Positions 7,799 to 16,839 of a DNA stretch of 64,000 nt are shown in pieces (position 1 is the stretch's first letter; every line of letters starts with the position of its first letter). The notes under the pieces are model-generated. The model had not been told where the DNA came from, searched no databases, and saw only the letters and a program-made list of their open reading frames with translations. This DNA comes from Bradyrhizobium liaoningense (GTDB lineage: Bacteria; Pseudomonadota; Alphaproteobacteria; Rhizobiales; Xanthobacteraceae). The position numbers and the translations under genes are program-made. The stretch spans positions 26,615-90,614 of the forward strand of contig NZ_JAFCJM010000029.1 of the NCBI RefSeq assembly GCF_018130955.1, written 5' to 3'.

Positions 7799-9127
7799 AT
7801 GACCTGCCACAAGATCAGCTCGACTCATCGTCACTCCATCGATCGCCGCACGCTCCTGAAATACTCCGCCGCAACCGGTGCCGCACTGTCGGTGGGATTG
7901 GAGGCGCCGGCGATCGCGCAGACGCGCGCGATCAAGCTCGGCTATGTCTCGCCGCTGACCGGTCCGCTCGCCGCTTTCGCCGAGGCCGACAACTTCATCA
8001 TCGCCAGCTTCAAGGAAGCGACGAAGGCCGGCATCAAGGTCGGAAACGCCACCGTGCCAGTCGAGGTGGTGGTGAAGGACAGCCAGTCCAATCCGAATCG
8101 CGCCGCCGAGGTCGCGAAGGATCTGATCGTCCAGGACAAGATCGACCTGATGCTGGTCGCATCGACGCCGGAGACGACGAACCCGGTCTCGACCCAGTGC
8201 GAGATCGAGGAGGTGCCGTGCATCTCCACCGTTGCGCCGTGGCAGCCCTGGTTCATCGGCCGCCAGGCCAATCCCGGGGGCGGGCCGCCAGCATGGAAAG
8301 GCTTCAACTACACCTATCACTTCTTCTGGGGGCTCGAGGACGTCATCGCCGTCTTCACCAACATGTGGAGCCAGGTCGCGACCAACAAATCCGTCGGAGG
8401 CCTGTTTCCCAACGACGGCGACGGCAATGCCTGGGGCGACAAGGCCGTCGGCTTCCCGCCGGTGCTGGAGAAGGGCGGCTACAAGCTCACCGATCCCGGT
8501 CGCTACCAGAACCTCACTGACAACTTTTCGGCGCAGATCGGCGCGTTCAAATCGGCCAATTGCGAGATCATCACCGGCGTGGTGCTGCCGCCTGACTTCA
8601 CCACGTTCTGGAAGCAGTCGCTTCAGCAGGGTTTCAGGCCGAAGGTCGCCTCCATCGGCAAGGCGATCCTGTTCCCCGTCGCCGTCGAGGCGCTGGGCAA
8701 GGACGGCCACAATCTGTCGTCGGAAGTGTGGTGGTCGCCGAGCCATCCCTTCAAATCGTCGCTGAACGGCATGAGCGCAAAAGATCTCGCCGGCGCCTAT
8801 CAAGCCGCGACCAAGAAGCAATGGACCCAGCCGATCGGCTTTGGGCACGCGTTGTTCGAGGTCGCCGTCGACGTGCTCAAGCGCACGCCGGACCGCGACG
8901 GCAAGGCGATCGCCGCGACGATTGCCGCCACCAATCTCGACACCGTCGTCGGCAAGGTGCAGTGGGGCGGTGCGAACCTGCCGCCGTTCGCCGCCAAGAA
9001 CGTCGCGAAGACGCCGCTGGTCGGTGGCCAGTGGCGGTTCAAGGACGGCAAATACGAGATCGTCATCACCGACAACAAGACGGCGCCGACGATTCCCGTC
9101 GGCGGCCAGATGGAGGCCATCGCCTGA
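7799..9127 (+). CDS. ABC transporter substrate-binding protein (branched-chain amino acid / aromatic type)
   Basis: A 442-aa periplasmic binding protein (Peripla_BP_6 type). It starts at the ATG at 7799 after GAGGGGAGGA. The signal sequence contains DRRTLLKYSAATGAALSVG and APAIAQ, a twin-arginine-like leader. The mature part begins IKLGYVSPLTGPLAAFAEAD, the usual start of this family. It is the first gene of a five-gene importer operon. In soil alphaproteobacteria such systems often import aromatic acids as well as amino acids. Lying between an IclR gene and transporter genes and beside hpaBC, an aromatic ligand is the best inference. Confidence 0.9.
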   Translation: MTCHKISSTHRHSIDRRTLLKYSAATGAALSVGLEAPAIAQTRAIKLGYVSPLTGPLAAFAEADNFIIASFKEATKAGIKVGNATVPVEVVVKDSQSNPNRAAEVAKDLIVQDKIDLMLVASTPETTNPVSTQCEIEEVPCISTVAPWQPWFIGRQANPGGGPPAWKGFNYTYHFFWGLEDVIAVFTNMWSQVATNKSVGGLFPNDGDGNAWGDKAVGFPPVLEKGGYKLTDPGRYQNLTDNFSAQIGAFKSANCEIITGVVLPPDFTTFWKQSLQQGFRPKVASIGKAILFPVAVEALGKDGHNLSSEVWWSPSHPFKSSLNGMSAKDLAGAYQAATKKQWTQPIGFGHALFEVAVDVLKRTPDRDGKAIAATIAATNLDTVVGKVQWGGANLPPFAAKNVAKTPLVGGQWRFKDGKYEIVITDNKTAPTIPVGGQMEAIA

Positions 9128-9149
9128 GCGCGCGGCGCGTTGACATCTC

Positions 9150-9866
9150 ATGCTGCTGGAAGTCGCCGGCCTGAAGAAAAGCTTTGGCTCGATCGTCGTC
9201 GCCGACGATCTCGATCTCGTGGTCGCACCCGGCGAGGCGGTCGGCATCATCGGGCCGAACGGCGCCGGCAAGACCACGTTGTTCAACCTGATCGCCGGCG
9301 GTCTCACACCGACCGCCGGCCACATCCGCTTCGACGGCCGCGATCTCCTCGGCGTGGCGCTGCCGGCGCGCTGCCGCGCCGGCATCGGCCGCACGCATCA
9401 GATCCCGCAGCCCTTCGAAAAGCTCACCGTGTTCGAGAACCTGCTCGTCGGCGCGGTCTATGGCCGCCACCAGAGTGAGCGCGAGGTTGCGCAGTCCTGC
9501 GGCGAGATATTGGAGCGCCTTGGCCTGCTCAGGCGCGCCAATGCGCTGGCGGGCTCGCTGACACTGCTGGAGCGCAAGCGGCTGGAAATGGCGCGCGCGC
9601 TCGCGACAGCGCCGCGCCTGCTGCTGCTCGACGAGATCGCCGGTGGCCTGACCGAGGGCGAATGCACCGAGCTCGTCGCCACCATCCGCGAGATCCGCAA
9701 GACCGGCGTCGCGATCCTCTGGATCGAGCATGTCGTGCACGCGCTGCTTGCCGTGATTGACCGGCTGGTCGTGCTCAATTTCGGCCGCAAGATCGCAGAA
9801 GGCGTGCCGAAAGAAGTGATGAAGCGGCCCGACGTGTACCAGATCTATATCGGCATCGAGGCCTGA
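9150..9866 (+). CDS. ABC transporter ATP-binding protein (LivG-like)
   Basis: A 238-aa ATPase of the high-affinity branched-chain-type importer. Walker A is GPNGAGKTT (about residues 35-43) and Walker B LLLLDEIAGGL. Between Walker A and the signature lies GRTHQIPQPFEKLTVFENLLVGA, typical of LivG. The signature segment reads SLTLLERKRLEMARALA rather than LSGGQ, which is usual for LivG proteins (xLxxxxxR). It lies 22 bp after the binding-protein gene and 3 bp before the second ATPase. Confidence 0.9.
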   Translation: MLLEVAGLKKSFGSIVVADDLDLVVAPGEAVGIIGPNGAGKTTLFNLIAGGLTPTAGHIRFDGRDLLGVALPARCRAGIGRTHQIPQPFEKLTVFENLLVGAVYGRHQSEREVAQSCGEILERLGLLRRANALAGSLTLLERKRLEMARALATAPRLLLLDEIAGGLTEGECTELVATIREIRKTGVAILWIEHVVHALLAVIDRLVVLNFGRKIAEGVPKEVMKRPDVYQIYIGIEA

Positions 9867-9869
9867 ACC

Positions 9870-10571
9870 ATGCCGCTGCTGGAGACGCGCAACCTCACGG
9901 CCTTCTACGGCGACTTCCAGGCGCTCTATGGCGTCGACACGACGCTCGATCGAGGGGAAACCATCGCCATCATCGGCGCCAATGGCGCGGGCAAGTCGAC
10001 CTTCCTCAAATCCATTGCAGGCCTCATCCACGGCGCACCCGACAGCGTGCTGCTCGATGGCGCGCCGATCGGCGCGCGGCCGGCGGCCGAGATCGTGAAG
10101 CTTGGCATCGCGCTGGTGCCGGAGGGGCGGCGGCTGTTTCCCTCGCTCACGGTTGAGGAGAACCTCCTGATCGGCGGCTATGGCCGCAGGGCGAGCGGCG
10201 CGTGGACGCTCGACCGCGTCTATGCCCTGTTTCCCATCCTGAAGGAGCGGCGGTTCTTTGCGACGCCGACCCTGTCGGGCGGCCAGCAGCAGATGGCGGC
10301 GATCGGCCGCGCCCTGATGTCCAATCCCCGCATTCTCCTCTGCGACGAGATCAGCCTCGGGCTTGCGCCGATCGTCATCGCCGACATTTACGCGGCCCTG
10401 CCGCAGATCAAGGCGGAGGGCACCAGCGTCGTGCTGGTCGAGCAGGACATCGTGCAGGCGATGAAGGTTGCCGATCGCATCTACTGCTTCCAGGAGGGGC
10501 GCCTGTCGCTTACCGGCCGTCCGCGCGACCTCACGCGGGACCAGATCCACCGCGCGTATTTCGGGGCGTGA
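9870..10571 (+). CDS. ABC transporter ATP-binding protein (LivF-like)
   Basis: A 233-aa ATPase with Walker A GANGAGKST, signature LSGGQQQMAAIGRALM, Walker B ILLCDEISLGLAP and a switch-His-region VLVEQDI. LivF hallmarks are GIALVPEGRRLFPSLTVEENLLIG. It pairs with the preceding LivG-like ATPase as the heterodimeric motor. Its TGA is followed after 1 nt by the permease ATG, so translation is probably coupled. Confidence 0.92.
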   Translation: MPLLETRNLTAFYGDFQALYGVDTTLDRGETIAIIGANGAGKSTFLKSIAGLIHGAPDSVLLDGAPIGARPAAEIVKLGIALVPEGRRLFPSLTVEENLLIGGYGRRASGAWTLDRVYALFPILKERRFFATPTLSGGQQQMAAIGRALMSNPRILLCDEISLGLAPIVIADIYAALPQIKAEGTSVVLVEQDIVQAMKVADRIYCFQEGRLSLTGRPRDLTRDQIHRAYFGA

Positions 10572-10572
10572 G

Positions 10573-11442
10573 ATGACCGGCTGGCTCGATGCATTGATCC
10601 AGGGTGTGTTGCTCGGCGGCCTCTACGCCCTGTTCGCGGCCGGGCTGTCGCTGATGTTCGGCGTGATGCGGCTGGTCAACCTCGCCCACGGCGACCTCAT
10701 CGTGCTTGCCGCCTTCGCGATCCTGCTCGTCGCGACAAATCTCGGCCTCGATCCCTTCGTTGCGGTGCTGGTGGCGGTCCCGATCCTGTTCGTCATCGGC
10801 TTCGCGCTCCAGCACGTGCTGTTGAACCGCACGCTCGGGCGCGATTTGCTGCCGCCGCTGCTCGTCACCTTTGGCCTCTCCATCATCATCCAGAATGGCC
10901 TGTTGCAGCTCTTTTCCGCCGACAGCCAGCGGCTGCGCTCCGGTGCGATCGAGACCGCCTCCATCCCGCTCGGCGGCGGCATCGCGGTCGGCGTCGTGCC
11001 GCTGCTGACACTGTTATCCGCAATCGCGGTGATCGTGCTGCTCAACTTCATCTTCTATCGCACGCCGATCGGCCGCGCCTTCCGCGCCACGTCTGATGAT
11101 CTCGAGGTCGCGCAGCTGATGGGCGTCGATCACAGGCGCATCTTTGCCGTCGCGATGGGGCTTGCCTTCGTCGTGATCGCGATCGCGGCGCTCTATCTCG
11201 GGCTGCGCGCGAACTTTGATCCGACCATCGGGCCGGCGCGACTGCTCTATGCCTTCGAGGCCGTCATCATCGGCGGGCTCGGCAGCTTCTGGGGCACGCT
11301 CGCTGGCGGCATTGTGCTGGGCCTTGCGCAGACCATCGGCGCGCGCATCGATCCGGAGTGGCAGATCCTTGCGGGCCATCTCGCCTTCCTCGCGGTGCTC
11401 GTGGTCCGGCCGCGCGGCCTGTTCCCGCGGGCACAGGATTGA
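10573..11442 (+). CDS. ABC transporter permease (LivH-like)
   Basis: A 289-aa inner-membrane permease with about eight hydrophobic segments. LivH features are GVLLGGLYALFAAGLSLMFG near the N-terminus, VNLAHGDLIVLAAF, and the C-terminal EAVIIGGLGSFWGTLAGG. The ATG at 10573 lies 1 nt after the LivF stop and was preferred to earlier in-frame starts that would overlap livF by about 100 bp. Confidence 0.9.
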   Translation: MTGWLDALIQGVLLGGLYALFAAGLSLMFGVMRLVNLAHGDLIVLAAFAILLVATNLGLDPFVAVLVAVPILFVIGFALQHVLLNRTLGRDLLPPLLVTFGLSIIIQNGLLQLFSADSQRLRSGAIETASIPLGGGIAVGVVPLLTLLSAIAVIVLLNFIFYRTPIGRAFRATSDDLEVAQLMGVDHRRIFAVAMGLAFVVIAIAALYLGLRANFDPTIGPARLLYAFEAVIIGGLGSFWGTLAGGIVLGLAQTIGARIDPEWQILAGHLAFLAVLVVRPRGLFPRAQD

Positions 11443-11447
11443 CCGCG

Positions 11448-12536
11448 ATGGATGACGCCGCAGCAAGGCCCGTGCAGACCTTCCGCATCGAGACCGCGGG
11501 CGGCGCCTCGCGCATCGCCGCGTCCATCGCCCTTCTCATTGTCCTGGTGCTGGCGCTGCTCCCGATGTTCGCCGGCCGCACCCTGATCCAGGATCTGATC
11601 TTCCTGTTCTATATGCTGGCGCTGGCGCAATGCTGGAACCTGCTCGCCGGCTATGCCGGCCTGATCTCGGTGGGACAGCAGGCCTTCGTCGGTCTCGGCG
11701 GCTACCTGCTGTTCGCGCTCACGCTGATCGGCGGCCTCAATCCCTTGCTCGCGATTCCGATCGCGGGTGTCGTCTCCGCGCTGTTCGCGCTGCCGACCGC
11801 GCTGATTGTCTTTCGCCTGCGCGGCGCCTATTTCGCGATCGGCACCTGGGTGGTGGCGGAGGTCTATCGCCTGGTCTTCGCGCAGATAAAACCGCTCGGC
11901 GGCGGCACCGGGACGTCGCTGACGCCGACGATCACTTCGTCTGTGCCCGGCATCGAATGGGTGAAGACATTGCTCGACCTGCGCACACCGGCGGCGCGCG
12001 ACATCGTCTCCTATTGGGTGGCGCTGGCACTGGTCGTCGCCACGCTGGCCGCCGTCTACTTCATTCTCCGCTCGCGCCGCGGCCTGGCGCTCGGCGCCAT
12101 CCGTGACCACGAAGCCGCGGCCGCGGGCCTCGGCGTCGACATCTATCGCATCAAGCTCGCCGTCTATGTCGCGACCGCCGCCATGACCGGGATGATCGGC
12201 GCGCTCATCTATCTCCAAAAGGCGCGCATTTCGCCGGACGCCGCCTTCTCGGTGCTGGACTGGACCGCCTATGTCATCTTCATTGTCGTTATCGGCGGCA
12301 TCGGCACGATGGAAGGGCCGGTGGTCGGCGCCATCATCTTCTATCTGATGCAGCGCTACCTCGCCGATTTCGGCGCGTACTATCTCATCCTGCTCGGCAC
12401 GCTCGGCATCCTCGTCATGCTGTTCGCGCCAAAGGGCCTGTGGGGTCTCGTCGCCGAACGCCACGGCCTGACGCTGTTTCCAACCCGGCGCCGGCTCGTC
12501 ATTGAGGCCGACAAGCGCGTCCAGCTCAACCCTTGA
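11448..12536 (+). CDS. ABC transporter permease (LivM-like)
   Basis: A 362-aa inner-membrane permease of the LivM family, last gene of the importer operon. Diagnostic segments are LAQCWNLLAGYAGLISVGQQAFVGLGGY, GAYFAIGTWVVAEVYRL, and IGGIGTMEGPVVGAIIFY. The ATG at 11448 is 5 nt after the LivH stop. Its last 11 bp overlap the end of the convergent PNPOx-like gene. Confidence 0.9.
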   Translation: MDDAAARPVQTFRIETAGGASRIAASIALLIVLVLALLPMFAGRTLIQDLIFLFYMLALAQCWNLLAGYAGLISVGQQAFVGLGGYLLFALTLIGGLNPLLAIPIAGVVSALFALPTALIVFRLRGAYFAIGTWVVAEVYRLVFAQIKPLGGGTGTSLTPTITSSVPGIEWVKTLLDLRTPAARDIVSYWVALALVVATLAAVYFILRSRRGLALGAIRDHEAAAAGLGVDIYRIKLAVYVATAAMTGMIGALIYLQKARISPDAAFSVLDWTAYVIFIVVIGGIGTMEGPVVGAIIFYLMQRYLADFGAYYLILLGTLGILVMLFAPKGLWGLVAERHGLTLFPTRRRLVIEADKRVQLNP

Positions 12537-13131
12537 AGGTCGGCTGGCGCGGGTGGATGTAGTCCTTGAAGTCCGCAAATTCCTTCCACTTCGGCTCCGG
12601 CGCGTTGCATCCGGCCTGCGGCGTGTAGGCCGACGGCTCGGTCATCTGCATCGCCGGAATGTAGCGCGGACAGTTCGGAAAGATCGCCCGCGCGGTGACG
12701 CGCACGATGAGCTGGGCACCGACGGTCTCGGCCAGCAGCGGATCATTGTCCCTCACGCGCGCCTCGCCGTTGACGCGCAGCCGCCGTGGCTTGCCGTGCA
12801 TGGCGATGAAGAGCAGGCCGATGCTTGGATTGACAGTGACGTTGCCGAGGCTCTTGAACATCCCGTTGCCGTCATAGTCGGGGAACGCGATCTCGGACGG
12901 GCCGGTCACGCGCACGAAGCCCGGCGGGCCGCCCTTGAACGAGCAATCCGGCCGTCCGTCGGCGTCCGCAGTCGCGAGGAAGAAGTAGGGCAGGCTCTCG
13001 ATGAACAACTTGTCGTCTGTCGAAAATTCCTTGCGGGTGAGCTTCTCCTCCAGCCGGTCCGAAATCCGGCGGCTGTCGAACTGGTCCTGCAACTGCCGAT
13101 TTCCATCGTGAAACATCACGCTCTCTGGCAT
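12526..13131 (-). CDS. Pyridoxamine 5'-phosphate oxidase-like (split-barrel) protein
   Basis: A 201-aa protein of the PNPOx-like FMN-binding split-barrel family. Core sequence: FIESLPYFFLATADADGRPDCSF, then GFVRVTGPSEIAFPDYDGNGMFKSLGNV and IGLLFI. Such proteins bind flavin, F420 or heme, and most have no known reaction. The ATG at 13131 follows GAGGAAGCC. It is convergent with livM (11-bp overlap) and follows the hlyD-like gene by 86 bp in the same direction. Whether it belongs to the aromatic or the secretion locus is unclear. Confidence 0.82.
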   Translation of the reverse strand: MPESVMFHDGNRQLQDQFDSRRISDRLEEKLTRKEFSTDDKLFIESLPYFFLATADADGRPDCSFKGGPPGFVRVTGPSEIAFPDYDGNGMFKSLGNVTVNPSIGLLFIAMHGKPRRLRVNGEARVRDNDPLLAETVGAQLIVRVTARAIFPNCPRYIPAMQMTEPSAYTPQAGCNAPEPKWKEFADFKDYIHPRQPTFKG

Positions 13132-13217
13132 GGCTTCCTCCCGGGTGCGCGCGTGCGAGACTACGCCTTTCGCACCGGCCCGGATATGGTTCACTTTGTC
13201 CGCATCTCGCCCCGGAC

Positions 13218-14672
13218 TCACCGCTCGTGCAAGACTTCCTGGCTGTAGCGGCGCAGCGGCGACAGCACATAGCTCAGGACTGTGCGCGTCCCGGTCTTGA
13301 TCTCGGCGGTCACGGCCATACCGGGTGACAGATTGACGGCCCGGCCGTCGATCTGCATCCGGGTACGGTCGAGCGAAATGCGTGCGCTGTAGCTCAGCTC
13401 CTGGCCAATCGGCTCGCTGCTGTCTCGCTCCGGGCCGAGCGCACGGTCGCGCGGCCGATCCATCGGCCGCTCGCGGATGATCGCGTCCTGGGAGACGCTG
13501 AGCACGGTGCCGTGCAGTAGGCCGTAGCGGGTGAAATTGAAGGTGTCGACCTTGACCTCGGCACTCTGCCCGGCCTCGACAAAGCCGATGTCGCGGTTCG
13601 AGATCATCGCCTCGATTTCGAGCTGGCTGTCGCTTGGAACGATCACCAGCAGCGACTGCGCCGGGGTGACGACGCCGCCGACCGTATGGATCGTGAGCTG
13701 CTGCACGACGCCGTCCACCGGCGCTGTAAGCCGTTGCAGGCTGGTCTTCTGCTGGGCCTTGATCAGATCCATGACGAGGCCATTGGCCTTCTGCTCGCTC
13801 TTGGCAAGATCGTCCGAAAGCGAGCGCCTGAATTCGGCGATCGCCTGGGCGCGCGTCTCCTGGATCGCGGCGACGGCCGCGTCCGTCTCGCGCAGATGGC
13901 TCTTCTGGATGCTGAGCTCCTCCTGCTGGTCGACCAACAGCTGCAGCACCTCGTAATAGGTCAGCTTGGAGCCGATCTCCTTCTCCATCAGCGTTTTGCG
14001 GATATCGACGCGCTGCTGGATCACCGGGATGAGCTGCTCGAGCTTGTGAATCGCGGCGAGCGTGGTCTGGTGCTCGGCCTCCTTCTGGCCCTGCTGCCGC
14101 GTGAGCGCGGCGACCTTGGCGTGATGCTCGTTGATCTGGTTGAGCAGAAGCTGGCGCTGGGTCTCCACCAGCGCGGGATCGGCATCGGCGGGCGCGACGA
14201 GATCGACGTTCCCTCGTTCGCCGCTTGCGATGGCCGCGCGCAGGCGTGCGATATTGAGCTGCTCGGCGCGAAGATCGTCGCGGAGGTGATCGCGGTCGGC
14301 TGCATTGACCGTCGGGTCGAGCTCGATCAGCACGTCGCCGGCCTTGACTATCTGTCCGTCCTGAACGCGGATGGCGCGTACCACGCTGGTCTCGAACGGT
14401 TGAACCACCTTGCTGCGTCCGCTCGATACGATCTTCCCCGGCGCTGACGCAACGATATCGATGGTGCCCCACGCCGCCCAGGCCAGGGCCACGCAGAACA
14501 ACGCGATGACAATTGCCGCGATGCCGCGGCCGATCGGCGAGGGCGGCGTTTCCATGACTTCGAGGGCGGCAGGCAGGAAACCCAGCTCTTGCGTCGGTGT
14601 GCCGCCCGTCTGGCGAAACGGGACAACGTTTGGCTTGATCGCCGCGGCTGCGGCTGGATTACCCGACCTCAT
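13218..14672 (-). CDS. HlyD family type I secretion membrane-fusion protein
   Basis: A 484-aa periplasmic adaptor of type I secretion systems. A cytoplasmic Pro-rich N-terminus (1-48) is followed by one membrane helix (about 50-70), the lipoyl-like half PGKIVSSGRSKVVQPFETSVVRAIRV, and a long coiled coil (about 130-290). The barrel region ends in NLSPGMAVTAEIKTG. It bridges the inner-membrane exporter to a TolC-like channel, which is not in this window. The ATG at 14672 overlaps the exporter gene by 14 bp and has GGAGGG before it. An ATG at 14705 lacks a ribosome site. Confidence 0.92.
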   Translation of the reverse strand: MRSGNPAAAAAIKPNVVPFRQTGGTPTQELGFLPAALEVMETPPSPIGRGIAAIVIALFCVALAWAAWGTIDIVASAPGKIVSSGRSKVVQPFETSVVRAIRVQDGQIVKAGDVLIELDPTVNAADRDHLRDDLRAEQLNIARLRAAIASGERGNVDLVAPADADPALVETQRQLLLNQINEHHAKVAALTRQQGQKEAEHQTTLAAIHKLEQLIPVIQQRVDIRKTLMEKEIGSKLTYYEVLQLLVDQQEELSIQKSHLRETDAAVAAIQETRAQAIAEFRRSLSDDLAKSEQKANGLVMDLIKAQQKTSLQRLTAPVDGVVQQLTIHTVGGVVTPAQSLLVIVPSDSQLEIEAMISNRDIGFVEAGQSAEVKVDTFNFTRYGLLHGTVLSVSQDAIIRERPMDRPRDRALGPERDSSEPIGQELSYSARISLDRTRMQIDGRAVNLSPGMAVTAEIKTGTRTVLSYVLSPLRRYSQEVLHER

Positions 14673-16809
14673 GGAGCCCTCCCTGGAGACGATAGAGCGC
14701 GGCATAGGGACCGCCGGTCTTGATCAGCGCCTCATGGGAGCCGTCCTCGACCAGGCGGCCGCGCTCCAGCGTGAAGATGCGGTCCGCGCCGCGCACGGTG
14801 GACAGCCGGTGCGCGATGATCAGAACGGTGCGCCCGCGCGCGATCTCCTTCATGTTCTGCTGGATGATGCGCTCGCTCTCATAGTCGAGCGCGCTGGTCG
14901 CTTCGTCGAAGATCAGGATCTTCGGATCGCTCACGAGAGCGCGGGCGATCGCGAGGCGCTGCCGCTGGCCGCCTGATAGTGTCGAGCCGCGCTCGCCCAC
15001 CGCGGTGTCGTAGCCCTCGGGCAGCTCCAGGATGAAGTCATGCGCGCCGGCAAGCTTTGCCGCGGCGATGACGCGCTCCATCGGCATCGCCGGATCGCTC
15101 AGGGCGATGTTCTCGCGAACGGTGGCATTGAACAGCACGTTCTCCTGAAGCACGACGCCGATCTGCCGACGCAGCCATGCGGGGTCGGCCATCACGACAT
15201 CCATGCCGTCGATCAGGACGCGACCGCCCTGCGGCACGTAAAGCCGCTGCACCAGTTTGGCGAAGGTGCTTTTGCCGGAGCCCGACGGGCCGACGATGCC
15301 GACCGTCTGTCCGGGCGGCACGTCGAACGACACGTCGTTCAGCACCTCCTGGCCGTCGACGCGGTAACGAAACGTAACGTGGTCGAAGCGGATTCGGCCC
15401 TGGATGCCGGGTAGTGCCGCGCGCGCAGCCGCATAGGTCGGCTCTGGCGTGGTGTTGAGGATGTCGCCGAGCCGCGCAATCGAGAGCCGCGCCTGATGAA
15501 AATCCTGCCAAAGCTGCGCCAGCCGCAACACCGGCGTGCTCACCCGGCCGGCCAGGATGTTGAAGGCGACGAGTTCGCCGACCGACATGCTGCCGCCGAT
15601 CACCAGCCGCGCACCGAAATAGAGGATCGAGGCCGTGACGACCTTGCTCACGAACTGCACGAGCTGGCTTGCGGTGTTGCCGAGGCTCAGGACGCGGAAG
15701 CTCGATGTGACGTAGCCGGCGAGCTGCTCCTCCCAGCGCCGCTGCATCTGCGGCTCGACCGCCATGGCTTTCAGCGTCTCGATGCCGGTCACGCTTTCGA
15801 CCAGGAACGCCTGGTTCTCGGCGCCGCGGCGGAATTTCTCGTCCAGCCTTCGGCGGAACAGGGGCGCCGCCACGGCGGAGATGGCGATGTAGAACGGGAA
15901 CGAGGTAAGCACGATCGCGGTCAGAAGCGGCGAATAGGCGAACATCACGGCGAGGAAGACCGAGGTGAAGAGCAGGTCGATCACGAGCGTCAGCGCCGAG
16001 CTCGTCAGGAAATTGCGGATATTCTCGAGCTCGCGGACCCGCGCCACGGAATCGCCGACACGCCGCGCCTGGAAGTAGGACATCGGCAGCGCCAGCAAAT
16101 GCCTGAACAGCCGCGCGCCGAGCTCGACGTCGATCCGGTTCGTGGTGTGCGCGAACAGATAGGTCCGCATGATGCCCAGTATCGTTTCGAACAATGAGAT
16201 CGTCACGAGGCCGATCACCAGCACGTCGAGCGTCGTCACCGAGCGGTGAACCAGAACCTTGTCGATCACCACCTGGAAGAACAGCGGCGAGACGAGGGAG
16301 AAGAGCTGGAGAAAGAACGAGGCGACCAGCACCTCGCCGAGCAGGCGCCGGTATTTGCCCATCGCGCTCAGGAACCAGCTGATGTCGAAACGCCGGGTGA
16401 GGTCGGAGAGGCCGGCCCGCCGCGTCATCAGGATGAGGTCGCCATCCCAGATCGCGGCGAGTTCGGCGCGCGTCATCAGCCGGGGGCGCTGCTCCTGCGG
16501 CGGCTGAACCAGCACCTTCTCGATCTCAGCCTCGGCGCCGGCCTTGGCGATCACCATGAAGCTGCCGTCGCGGAGCATCGCGATGGCGGGCAGGGGTGTC
16601 TTCATCAGGCGCAGCCAGTCGCTGCGGCAGGCGCGCGCCTTCAGTCCGAGATCCCTGGCGCACCGGAGGATATCCGGTGCGCCGAGGAGGTCCGTTCCCA
16701 GCCGATGCCTGATCTGCTCGCGATCGGCCGGGACGTTCTGGAGGTGCAGTAACGTCAGGAGCGCGTTGAGCCCAGACTCATCGCTCCCTGTCTTGAGATC
16801 GGTCGTCAT
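14659..16809 (-). CDS. Type I secretion ABC exporter (HlyB-like permease/ATPase)
   Basis: A 716-aa exporter. Residues 1-140 are a C39-like domain (ESGLNALLTLLHLQ) with no catalytic Cys, as in HlyB-type exporters of RTX proteins that are not processed. Transmembrane helices occupy about 150-430. The nucleotide-binding domain has Walker A GPSGSGKST (507-515), LSGGQ (611-615) and Walker B ILIFDE (631-636). It would export the adjacent RTX protein without cleavage. The start follows GGAGGAACC, and the gene begins 30 bp after the RTX stop, so RTX, exporter and adaptor form one operon. Confidence 0.93.
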   Translation of the reverse strand: MTTDLKTGSDESGLNALLTLLHLQNVPADREQIRHRLGTDLLGAPDILRCARDLGLKARACRSDWLRLMKTPLPAIAMLRDGSFMVIAKAGAEAEIEKVLVQPPQEQRPRLMTRAELAAIWDGDLILMTRRAGLSDLTRRFDISWFLSAMGKYRRLLGEVLVASFFLQLFSLVSPLFFQVVIDKVLVHRSVTTLDVLVIGLVTISLFETILGIMRTYLFAHTTNRIDVELGARLFRHLLALPMSYFQARRVGDSVARVRELENIRNFLTSSALTLVIDLLFTSVFLAVMFAYSPLLTAIVLTSFPFYIAISAVAAPLFRRRLDEKFRRGAENQAFLVESVTGIETLKAMAVEPQMQRRWEEQLAGYVTSSFRVLSLGNTASQLVQFVSKVVTASILYFGARLVIGGSMSVGELVAFNILAGRVSTPVLRLAQLWQDFHQARLSIARLGDILNTTPEPTYAAARAALPGIQGRIRFDHVTFRYRVDGQEVLNDVSFDVPPGQTVGIVGPSGSGKSTFAKLVQRLYVPQGGRVLIDGMDVVMADPAWLRRQIGVVLQENVLFNATVRENIALSDPAMPMERVIAAAKLAGAHDFILELPEGYDTAVGERGSTLSGGQRQRLAIARALVSDPKILIFDEATSALDYESERIIQQNMKEIARGRTVLIIAHRLSTVRGADRIFTLERGRLVEDGSHEALIKTGGPYAALYRLQGGLHEVG

Positions 16810-16839
16810 CTGGTTCCTCCGGAACAGGCGAGCTCGTCT

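Noticed and set aside
7748..9394. A 548-codon minus-strand frame opposite the binding protein
   Set aside because: Composition is typical of antisense translation, and the plus-strand protein has a signal peptide and family motifs.
12526..14472. A 648-codon minus-strand frame spanning the hlyD region and the PNPOx gene
   Set aside because: Only its last 201 codons, from the ATG at 13131 after GAGGAAGCC, make a recognisable protein. The first part is an out-of-frame reading of hlyD.
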